From Siphonodentalium dalli (Eukaryota > Mollusca > Scaphopoda > Gadilida > Siphonodentaliidae), in NCBI GenBank assembly GCA_032622095.1, contig CP136066.1, positions 134,757,917 through 134,821,916 of the forward strand: a DNA stretch of 64,000 bases, in the 5' to 3' direction. Positions 41,601 through 53,600 of the stretch are shown here, in pieces. The position numbers were made by a program, and so were the translations under genes. Each line of letters opens with the position of its first letter. The stretch's first letter is position 1. A model generated the notes under the pieces. It saw only the letters and a list, made by a program, of their open reading frames with translations, ran no database searches and had not been told where the DNA came from.

Positions 41601-44600
41601 GACCTGCGTTTTGTGCTAGTGATGACAGAAACTAAATTTCAGTCCATTCAGTTGAGACTATCTGAAGTTATAATCCGGAAAAGAAAAGACTTGCTTGATT
41701 GACGGACAGACCAATAACATAATATGTCTTGTTAGGCATATTAAAAGTGGCGACGTACATCCAAGTTTTTCTTCTCAACTGAGCAAGTTGCTATCATTGA
41801 TGTCATACAGTTACCACCCAGGCTGTCTCTCAACACAGACGTCATCATCGAGTTACGATAAGGTATATGCTGGCGACTCTTCTCTGACAAGGCAACTATA
41901 ACCTGGAGAACAAGAGAAACAAGCTTCATAGAGAGATTATATAGTATAAAGAGCATACCATGATTTAAATGCAGATTAAACAAAGAGGAACATAGAAATG
42001 CATTTGTCAATGACACCGTAGCTCAACTTGGAGAAGGGATAACATCATACATTACAGTCAATGGAGCGATAATGAATGCAGAAAGTTTACATGTTTAAGC
42101 AATACCAGAGGAAAGTTTAAATGTCTAAGCAATACCACAGCTCAACTCAAAGAGCCATATGAAGTTTAGGACCAATTAGATTAAAAATATTGGCTATAGA
42201 GCTTGATGAAGTATAGATCAAGCAACAAGTAAAATCCAAGATGGCTAGCAGCCATGTTTTTCATCAAAAATCATTCATTTTTGATGGCTCCCATCTGTAA
42301 GCGATCCTAAACATGCCTGTAAGTGATTTTTCCAATAAATGTGGGCTGCAGAATGTGCCGATGGATTCAAATATGAAATTTAAGATAGCCATGTTTTTTC
42401 TATCGATTATGGGAACAAATTTGTGGCTCCAATCTAGAGGTCACCCCGAAAATCTATAAGTTTCGTGATCATCAAATTTGGAAAAATTGTATGGCTCCCA
42501 TACAATTTGCAGATAAAAAACTTTAGTACAGTATACCTGTTCTAAATAATTGTATGGCTCCCATACAATTTGCAGATAAAAAACTTTAGTACAGTATACT
42601 TGTTCTAAATAATGTAGGGATAAGTGGTCACGTTTGATGACAATTGGATGAGGAATGTTGTCTGTAGGGTGTTGTCTGTATTCATGCAAAGAATAAAATC
42701 CAAGATGGCTGCCGGTGACCATGGATTTCATAAAAAATAATTTAAATTTGATAACTCCAATCTAGAGGTGACCCTAAACATGTCTGTAAATTTTTTAAAA
42801 ACTGGCAGCCATGTTTTTTTTAATGAATTTTATAACAAAAATAGGAGGCTCTCATCTAGAGGTCACTCCAAAGATCTATATGAAGTTTCGTGATGATTGG
42901 ATGAGAGATGTGACCTGTACGGCATGCTAAAGTAAATTGTCAAATAAATAGATGTTTAGACCACAGATATGCCATTTCATGCCATACTATAATTTTTTTG
43001 CATTAATTTGATTGGCATATTATAATAAAAAAGTTATAAATTAAATTGGCATACTAAAGGTCCGAGCAATATGTTTGGCTTCAGAATTTCTATAATACAT
43101 ATTCTTTTGAAAAACATTCCATTCCGTTAGTGAAAGCATTACTGATTCAATTTTTCAGTTACTGAACAAATAATTTTTATATTATGTGGATCACTCATGA
43201 AAATATAATCCTGATGACTGGTGTAATGAATTATGGTATTGCTTGATTTGACAGTATACCTGTTCTAAATAATGTAGGGATAAGTTGATGTACTTTGCTT
43301 CAGTTAGTAACAAGCCATTGGCTCCAGTCTTGGCCACCCTCTCTGATCTGTAAATTAGAACAGATCAATATAACAATCTGTTGCAAAGAATTCTTCTCGG
43401 TTAACGCACTCGTTAATAGCAACTTATTAAAGACAGTAAATTGAATTGATCCTCTGATGAATATAGGCCTGTAGTATATATGATTCTAAATTGTAGAAAA
43501 AAATCCATTCTATTTTCTATTGATCAAGTATATTCTGTAAAGTCACAAAATAGGTTGAAGCAATGACTTTAAGATGATGAAAATACACATTTTATAGTGA
43601 CAATAAACAAGTCACATAAACGCCAGAGACATCATGATTAAGCTATTCCTAACTGTTCAAATATATATATATATCAAAACTAAGAGCGGAACCAGGTAAG
43701 GGATCAAAACCATGTAAATAATCGCAGGACGACTTTTTATATTTATATATTTATATAATATATTAAGAAGATATGTTCTCTCTAATGACAAAAAATAACA
43801 TTTTCAATAGAAAATACATATTCCCGAATAAGATACTTACACACTGAACTACATGTTATATTCATTTTTATTCACAAAGAGAGGATCTATGAGATCCATT
43901 TAAAATTTATTATTTTGGTACGAAATAGCTTAATTACCTTTTTGAATCATTATTATGACGTAGCAGGTCACAGGTCACGTGTCCACTAGCTGTATATAAG
44001 CGAGAGGACACACAGGTAAGGTCTCTTTTCATCCTCTTACAAGATTCGAGGGGTGTGACCGAGCAGCGGGGAGGGGAAATCCCAATTTGGGAGGGACATG
44101 TGAGTTCAGTGTGTAAGTATCTTATTAGGGAATATGTATTTTCTATTGAAAATGTTATATTCCCGTCAAAGATACGTTACACACTGAACTACATGTTAGA
44201 ATCAACTCATAGGAGGAGGCTGCGAGGAGTGAGATACTATTTTATTTTGGTTAAGAGCAATTCTTTTGAACCTGCTGAGTAGCAATAAATGAATCCAAAA
44301 GGTACCAATCGCAGATTTGATTGATGATACACGGTAAAGTGGAGAAAGTAGATGAATAAGCCCAATGGCTGAATCTTGCCCCCCCCTTTTATTCCTGAAG
44401 TCAGGCAAACCAGTAATTTTGAAAACTCATTAGGTAGAAATCGATCAAAAGTCATAGGCATGTACATGCAGATGCCACCTCCTCCATGGAGCAAGCTGGT
44501 CATATGTAGAAAGCATAGACCACTCTGATCCATGCTTGTGACTGAACGAACCAAGATATCCCGACGTTTCGACACCAGAGGAAGGAAATCTATTGCTACC

Positions 44601-47600
44601 GGAATAGCCAATCTGGATGTAAAATGAGGAAGAGGTGAATATAAATACGATTAGAAACATACCAAACCTCATTTCTGGCGAAGAAAACCCAGATTGCAAT
44701 AGCCGCATAACCATGATTGTGAGTTGTGCAACATACTGTCAGTAAAGGTGCAAACCCAATTTTGTGAACAAACTGTCAAGGCTCAAAATAATTATTTTGT
44801 GACTGACTGTCAAAATGACAGTAGTTAAATGTCCAATCAACGTATTAGTAGTCAATGAGGCGCACAGTGTAGTGAGCGTCCAATTGCCACCCAGGAAAAC
44901 CCATGTTATTGTTTTCAAAAGTGCAAATTTTTTACTTCGAGTAAGAAATATACCGGACATAAGCCATTTCCATTGAACCATGACATGACCAGCATTTACT
45001 ATGAGCCGTGAAACTGGTTGGAAAAACCCCTGGTAAACGAAGTTCATCATGAGCATGATAGGATTTTGAAATTCCTAAAGTGTTTTCTGGTATCAAAACA
45101 ATCGAGAAGAAAAAAGTCCGGAGAGTCCCGAGTTGTAAACTACCTCCACAGCCTGTCGATCCAATCGAGTGTATTCAGTTACCTTGATTGAAAGGGACAC
45201 TTGGAGGCCTGAATGTAATATATTAGAAAATGTTTGGAAGAAGGAAGCCCATCGAGATGGAACAACTTCAAACGGTCGGAAAGGATGAACAGGCTGTGGA
45301 TGATGAAGGACTAAAAACAACCAGAATGTTGATAACAAGAAGAATGTGTCTTCTTGTTATTCACTGATTGTTCTTAACAGACGAAGGGCCCGGGTCCATG
45401 AGCTGTTCGTGTTTCCAGCCCACCGTAGCCACTAAGGAGAAGGCATATTCTTGTTCGACATTTGGTCAAGAGGAGTCATGTTACGGACGACCAGACACAT
45501 GTCTGCAGCTCATACAGCGAGGACCCGGACCCTAGTTCCTCCCCGTGGGCAGAGATTCATCTGTCGCCAACGGTGATTGCCTCATGTGCGCCGTCAGACG
45601 GATTGCCCGTCTGTTTGAGTTATTCAAGACAGCGTGTCAAAAAGGAGCACTGAGTACAGCAATGCCCTAAACAACCGACCCCCCACCCCCCAACCACAGC
45701 AGAACCACAGGCAGCACCACAGCAGAACCAGCCGGAAGCATGGCCCACAGCCACCCAGTGGAAAGCTCTCAACGAGAGCCCCCCCGGCGACCGGCAATGA
45801 GCCAACCACCCACCAAATCCCGAAAAGCCACCCACAACCCCCTGGCGGCGAAGGACTCAATCATTCAGGGCATCACGGTATGTCGTTGACATGACGCAGG
45901 GCTCAAAATTCTGAAATGCGCCTGTTCCCATGGAACAGGTTTATTTGTTACCAGCCACATCAGAAGATTGCATGAGTTCAATTGTCTAACCTAAACTATA
46001 AAAGCCATGATATCATTAGAGAATAGATCTAAGCCTGGTACTACAGGTGAACAATCATTGGGAATTTTCGAAGGCTGGAGCAGACCTTAAGATTCAACGA
46101 GAATCACAGAATCGATTCTCGTAATGATTCTCACAAAACTTTTCAATTTTCAGTGCTTTATGACTAACTTGATTCAGCATTTGATTCGCGCAAAATTAAA
46201 TATATTTTGAGCCCTGCTGGAGAGCCAAATGTTAATGAATGCTCTACGCAAATAGAAATGTGATTTGCAGCTTGGTTCGCGGAAAAGCAGCTGATCGCTG
46301 TAGAAAACCAGATTGACCATCGCAAATTTGTTGGAAGGATTCCAAGGCTTGGTGTTCCGCCACACGGAACCTTCAGTAAGGGTGAAAGATGATCTGTATA
46401 AAGAGGAGAATTTACATTCAGAAGAATCGATCGATTACCCATATTAACAAAGTACAATGCCAATCAGGGACAAGTAAAAGGTAATAAGTTTGAGCCCTGC
46501 CCCTGGTAAAACTCCATGGTTTATACAACAAATTGAGTGTCTGTTAAAAGTCTCTGCCCAGGCTGATGACTGCGCTATGTTCACTGTTATGTACAGCACC
46601 CGAGATTACCCGGCATTAGACGGCGCGCTATCTGATGGCCCAACGCTCGGTCCCCCCTCGAACCCCCCAGGACACATACCGGAGGAGAGAAACTGCGTCT
46701 GATTCCCCTCGATGCCCTGCAATTTTCTCTATTTCTTTTTCCACCCAGACACAAGAAATACCTGTAGCAGCAAGCGTTTTCCAAAATCCAAAGTGAGAAT
46801 CGTAATTCTCGTCAGATGGCAAACAGCCCTGTTAATTAGAATTGTAACTAAATGTCAGATCATCATACCCAACCAATGGGTTTTTTTCTCTTTTTTTCTT
46901 CTGTATAGTAAAAAACTGAATAAACAGGGCTGGGTAAAGCCTGGAAAAAGGCATCGAGGTATGATTAATTTGCAGACCGTTTCCCCCTAACCCGGAGCCA
47001 GCTTAAAATCGGACGAGAAGCAGAATCATGCTGTGCAGCCATCAGGGCAGCGGCGACACACTTGGTCACGACACAATACAAATCCAGATAACCGACCAAT
47101 GAAACGATACAGATAACGATACACTACACGAATGTTTCTAAAAGAACACTATCTGCATTGAACTACAAGGTTATTGGGCAGATCAGTCATATATAGTTTA
47201 CATAGAATAAACCGAAACGTTGGTTTACACTAGCCCATAGATCTGCAGATATTACTTGATTCGTGTATCGCTATGCACGTATCACCCCAATAAAATTTAC
47301 GATGAATCGCTACAGCCCCAGCCGCTACACGTGATAGAATCCGCCCTCCGCCAAATATAAAGCATCTGAAGGCCATGCAGAGTCCCAGGAAGTGGTCTTA
47401 TCAGCAATTCCACCCGAGGGTGGACTCCAGGGAGCAAATTACTTGGAAATTTTGATTATCAAATAGCCTTGACATTGACATGATTAGAGAGCATTGTTCT
47501 CAATCTCAAATCACATAAAATTCATACCAAATTGCATGGCTATTATCCAAATTTGGATGGCAAATTGCGATGCGATACCAGTTAATTTGCTCCCTGGGGG

Positions 47601-50600
47601 ACTGACAGATCTTGGTTCTTCGCACCTGCTAGTGAAAGGGAGGTGGGAGGACGAAAATCTGAGGTAGGATCCAGCAGGAGCGGTCGAGCATGGTCGAATC
47701 CATGAACACTGGATCCTACCCTCGGAACAGTATGGCGCCTTTTGCCTACAGTGACATTGGTGAAGTATGCGGCTGGGCCACCTCAAGGTCTGCATGGAAC
47801 GAGGAATTGGATTAGCCTGAGTCTGCTTGACAATGAGGAAGAAAAATAGCCTGTATTTGACCATTGATAAGGATCAGGAAAGGGACCTAAAAATTTACCA
47901 TGAAATTAGGTGACTGATGAGTCACGTTATGACTTGTGTCAGAGCGATCTGATCACTGGACACCAAGTTATTTTGTTGGCAAACAACCTCAGTGTGTATA
48001 GTAAACTAATTCATAGTGAACTATGAACCAAGCAAAACCACACAAAGTGGGTTAATTCATAGATAAACGAAAATGGACCCAAACCTGATCCCTAATTTTG
48101 CAGGGAGCAAATCACTGTTGAAATTTGGATTAGCAAATAAGTTAATTAGATATCATTGTGCTAAACTCATAGCAAAGTCATGACAAATTACATAGCTATA
48201 ATCCATACAAATGTGGGTAGCAAATTGCGATGCGATGCCAGTTAATTTGCTCCCTATGCATTTGCTACATTTGTCAACATGAAACATATTTGTGAGTGAC
48301 AATTTCAACGTAAACAAAACCAATGTTGTCACATGACAATTTCAACGTAAACAAAGTTACAAATCCAATGTTGTCTCACTGATTGAAGGTTCAAAATAAT
48401 ACTTACATTCTAAAACCAAATGAACAGAGACAATATAGCAAGTGGACTGTGTAAACATTGTTCCAGAAGAGAGTTCTACACGTGAACCCGGAAAAGACGA
48501 ATTCAATTCGGAATTGTAAACCACGTTCGTTGTTACCGGAAGTTGGGAAATTTCCCACAATTCTCAACAGAACAAAGATATTTTTAATTTTATTTTACGT
48601 AAGACAAATAAAGTCAAGTGAAATTGAATGATATTGTCACTCTGATATTAATTTACTAAGTATGTGTCGTTTCCCAAATTGAAACAAAGTCACAACAAGT
48701 AAAAATTGGAATGGATTAGTTTAAACTAAAAAATGAACACGACAATAATGTGTGGTTCATTTTTCTCATAGCGTTACTTCCCTCAATCTTGAATCACAAA
48801 GATGAAAAGAGACCTTACCTGTGTGTCCTCTCGCTTATATACAGCTAGTGGAAACGTGACCTGTGACCTGCTACGTCATAATAATGATTCAAAAAGGTAC
48901 TTAAGCTATTTCGTACCAAAATAATAAATCTCTTTGTGAATGAAAATGAATATAACATGTAGTTCAGTGTGAAACGTAACTTTGACAGGGAATATAGTCC
49001 CAGTTGACTAAAATAAGAAGCATAAATATGGTGCCTCTCTTGGGAGTCCTGCACATGGGATTGAGGATTTAATTTGATTATGGCTATGATCATTCCTATC
49101 AACATCAGTTCTGTTGTATTAGCTGTGTTTAACGGAACCATGTTTCAAGCAAATTATCAGATAGGTGAAGTATACAGTTCTGAGTTAGACACATGCCACG
49201 AAAAAGCTCATATTACGATAAAAACCATAAATTTGATTCATGAAAGTAATATCATTTATTTTTATTAAATTAAAGCCACCAGGGCTGAAAAATTATTGAG
49301 AAGTATTTAGGATAACATAGTTAATTGAAAAAAAAGAGATATACATACCCTGCCAAATCTACAAGATGACATTTGGATCTTCTGATAGTTGCAGACCCTG
49401 TCTCCCTTGATGTCAAGTGGATGGTAAAGATACAATGTGATCGTGTAGATGCTTGGTTCATTGGTGTCTGATAAACAAAATGAGATGGTGAAAATACAAT
49501 GTGATCATGCAGATGCTTGGTTCATCAGTGTCTAACAAAAGAAGAGATGGACTGTCGTCCAGTGCATACCCCCTTGTGGTATACCGCCTAGTGTTGTCTT
49601 ACCTATAACCTATGACTGGTATACTCAGACAGATGGACCTAAAATCAGCATTTTCATATAGACAAAGATGAATAACTATAGAATGAAAAACCTAAACAAA
49701 ATGATTGAACACTTTATTGATTGTCCTCATAGTGGTGAATATCCATACTAAATTTCATTGAGATCTGAGCACTAATGTTCAAGTTATGACCTGAAGAGAC
49801 ATTGGACAGACCAAAAAGCCTACATTTCCAGATAAACAAAGATGAATAACTCTAGAATGGAAAGTCCGAACAAAACAATGGAACCCTCTATTGAATGTCC
49901 TCATAGTAGTTAACATCCATACCAAATTTCATTGCGATCTGAGCACTACTGTTCAAGTTATGACATGAACAAACATCGGACGTACACATGGACGGATGCC
50001 ACGACACACAGATGGACGCACAGACTAAAGTTCTCATGAGGCTGTCTCTCTGTGGCTAGCCATGTGCACGTGAATGCACTCTGTGTCTAAAATGCTTGTG
50101 TGGCTAACCACACATGCAGAAAAAAGTGTTTTAAAAAATGCTCTATGAGTCTTATTTTGTGCTCTCCTGCAAGTATTTACATTAAAGATACGGCGGCCTT
50201 TGCTGTTGGTATATCTGTTAAAATAGTCACATCTGCTACAATCGCCATGAACAGAAAGAATCTACTATATATTTTGAGACTTCCGTATATTATTAGTTAT
50301 CTTCGGCAACATCGGGGGTACATGGAGATTTAATACCTGGATGTCGATTTTGAACCCCGAGGCGGAGCCGAGGGGTTCAAAAAGAGACATCCAGGTATTA
50401 AATCTCCATATACCCCACGATGTTGCCGGAGATAACGATTTTGTCCCCACAACAATAACCATGTTTCCTTAATTTAAGTGTGTTTTTCATAGTTTTTCCG
50501 ATTAATTCACACCAATAAGAATAATTCAATAGCTGACCTAAGGATCCGGCGTCAGGTGACACCAAATCGGCGTGCGAGAGCAACGTCACGATTGGTGGAA

Positions 50601-53600
50601 ACTGCCAGTTCAAGGGTCATTCATATACCCCCGATGTTTGGCGCACGTTCTCTTATACCCCGCTGTCAAGGGTGACGGGGGACATGGTGATTTAAATGTG
50701 GCGTTGTAGCCAATCAGATTGCTTGTTACAACCGAATGTGGGGACAAATATATATATATATTATTAGTTATCTTCGGCAACATCGGGGGTACATGGAGAT
50801 TTAATACCTGAATGTCGATTTTGAACCCCGAGGCGGAGCCGAGGGGTTCAAAAAGAGACATCCAGGTATTAAATCTCCATGTACCCCACGATGTTGCCGG
50901 AGATAACGATTTTGTCCCCACAACAATAACCATGTCTCCTTAATTTAAGTGTGTTGTTCGTAGGTTATCCGATTAATTCACATCAATAAGAATAATTCGG
51001 TAGCTGACCTAAGGACCCGGCGTCAGGTGACGTCAAATTCTGCGTGCGAGAACAACGTCATGATTGGTGGAAACTGCCAGTTCAAGGGTCATTCATATAC
51101 CCCCGATGTTTCACGTGCTCATATACCCCTGATGTTTGGCGCACGTTCTCTTATACCCCGCCGTCAAGGGTGACAGGGGACATGGTGATTTAAACGTGGC
51201 TTTGTAGCCAATCAGATTGCTAGTTACAACCGGATGTGGGGACAAATATATATATCCTTTATAGACTCAAAAACGGCTCGACTGATTGAGCCCAAACTTG
51301 CTATCTAAGGGTAAATGACACGAGAAGTGTCACCGCACCGCTTCTGAGAATGTCCGAGCACTCCTTCACCCTTTGCCATGCCACCGTCGTTGGAATTGAT
51401 GGGTTAATGGGTTAATGATTAAAGAGCGTTCGTATCTGCGGTGTCGTTGTTAAAGAGCGTTTATATACACGAGTCTAAATACGTCTCAATCGACCGTCTC
51501 GGAAACTGAGGATATCCAGACGAAATTTCGTACTTAGGGCTTTTCGTCAGGTCAGTTTGTCCGCCTGAGGTGACCTTGACCTTGAAACGGTACCCACAAA
51601 TGACCTTGGGCGATATCTTGGTCGTCAGCGGTGACATCGACGTGAAATTTGTTATGTATGGTCAACTCGGGACGGGGAATATTTTGTTGGGTTATTTTGT
51701 CCACCCAACATGACCTTGAAACGGGTACCCGCAAATGATAGCATGCTGTTGGCGTGCCTGTATGGGGTTACCTTGAAAAACAAAAATTAATGGATTGACC
51801 AAAGCCATGGGACCAATCCTGCCAGTGGCGGGCTAATCTGCTAGTATTATATAAAAGACAGATGTTGTTCTTATACCAATCATAACTAGAGGTGTGACTG
51901 TCCCAATGGGACTACGGATACCCCCCTGTTTTTAAAATACTAAGATGTTTCACATGTCAGTAAACATTTAGTTAAAATAACAAAATAACACTTCCCATTG
52001 CAGGTGTACAACCATAACCCTAATCTTAAACCTATTGACCGAAAAATGTAGGAATAAAAGCTCTGACAAAATTATGCATGTTGCGAAAATGTTCTAAGTC
52101 GAAAAAGGGGAATAACTCCACACAAAAAAATGTCGGACAGGCGTCATAATCGCAGGTGCACAGGTTCCCATGGTACTAAATATCAGTGCCAAGATTAAAA
52201 AACATTGACCGAAAAATGTAGGAATAAAAGCTCGGACAAAATTATGCATGTTGCAAAAAAAGTTTCTAAGTCGAAAAAGGGGAATAACTCCACCAAAAAA
52301 TGTAGGACAGACATCATAATCGCAGGTGCACAAGTTCCCATGGTACTAAATATCTGTGCAACGTTTTTAAAAAATTGACCGAAAAATGTAGGAATAAAAG
52401 CTCGGACAAAAGTATACATGTTGCGAAAAAGTCTAAGTCGAAAATGGGGGATAACTCCACCAAAAATAGTCCGACAGACGTCATAATCGCAGGTGCACAG
52501 GTTCCCATGGTGGTTGATGTCTGTGCCAAGTTTCACGGAAATTGATAAAAAAACGACTGAGAAAAACTCCGGACAAATTTGTGTCCACAGACGGACGGAC
52601 GACGAACGGACTGACGGACAAGCTGACTCCATTATACCCCCCCCTAACTTCGTTGCGGGGGTATAAATATCGCATACATTGCGTGTTATTGTCATGTTTG
52701 TATGTATTGTTATGTAAACAAAACAACAAAAATGTTACAGAACCATTTGTTTGTAGACAAACATTTGGAACCAACAGATCATCCAATGAAAATGTTCCTT
52801 TGTGCTGTAGTATTTCTCCTAACGTACCAAATAAGGAATTAACTATGAGCATCGTTAGTTGTAAGTTGTAGACGTACCAAATTAGGGGTTTTACAACTGA
52901 CGTATAATGAATTAGAATTTGCCAGTGCCAGCCACATAGCGTACTCCTTGTAAGAAAACAAATTAGCCACACAATGCCACTAGACACACAGTGTTCCCTA
53001 GCCACACAATGATATGGACTTAGCCAGCCACACAAGGTACCCTTCATTGGTATAGAGGGACAGGAGCAAAACAGTATTTTTTAAAAGGGGGTATAATGAG
53101 ATGGTGAAGAAACAATAAGTTTGTGTGGATACTTAGTTCATCATGTCTAACAAATGAGTTGGTGAAGATACAACGAATGTGATCAAGTAGATGGTTAGTT
53201 CATCGTGCCTGAGAAATGAATGAGATGGTGGATACAATGTGATCGTATAAAAGATTAGATCATCGGTGTCAACAAACAATATGAGACGGAAGATAGAATG
53301 TGATCATATAGATGGTATGGATCATCAGTGTCAAACAAACAAACAAAATAAGATGGTGAAGATACAATGTGTTTGTGTAGATGTCAACATTTAAACTAAT
53401 GAGATACAATGTGATCATGCATATGCTTGATTCTTAAAAATCTGGTAAATGGAAAAAATAATCTTTAATATTTACATACTAAGTGTGATCATCACTAAAT
53501 CCAGCATTCCGATTGGTCGGCGCCCACGTGGCTAGTTGCAATTATTTCTCGGTGAATGCGCAACAGCTCATAACTGCAAGCTCATAACAACATCGATACG

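Larger units (their letters stand above)
43780..49005. mobile_element. 5.2-kb element with about 190-bp inverted repeats holding a TATA box; class unknown
   Basis: Arms at about 43840-44035 and 48797-48990 are inverted copies (CACACTGAACTACATGTTAT, TATTTTGGTACGAAATAGCT, AATCATTATTATGACGTAGC, AGCTGTATATAAGCGAGAGG, ACACACAGGTAAGGTCTCTT). The left arm has one extra stretch of about 22 bp. Inside the left end, 43794-43856 is also inverted at 44103-44160, and the arm start recurs at 44160-44200. The interior has P/Q-rich and other short broken reading frames (for example 45630-45890) but no intact transposase or polymerase. Inverted termini plus internal complementary sequence recall DIRS-type retroelements, but nothing in the interior proves it. 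A large non-autonomous DNA transposon is the alternative. Confidence 0.6.

Noticed and set aside
44055-47864. Several 60-124 codon frames in the 5.2-kb inverted-repeat element
   Set aside because: They are short, overlap on both strands and show no transposase, recombinase or RT motifs. They are kept only as evidence of a possibly decayed interior.
50265-50933. Overlapping open frames containing [17 protein letters not shown], present twice
   Set aside because: They run across the palindromic foldback dimer, and the duplicate is simply the second unit. No domain, no start context.
52195-53047. 166- and 188-codon minus-strand frames ([11 protein letters not shown]-type repeats)
   Set aside because: They are translations of family III monomers and flanking ACGG tract, with internal periodicity matching the DNA repeat.
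53096-53440. Possible CRISPR-like regularly spaced repeats
   Set aside because: Units are directly tandem without unique spacers, derive from a KIF6 exon, and the genome is eukaryotic.
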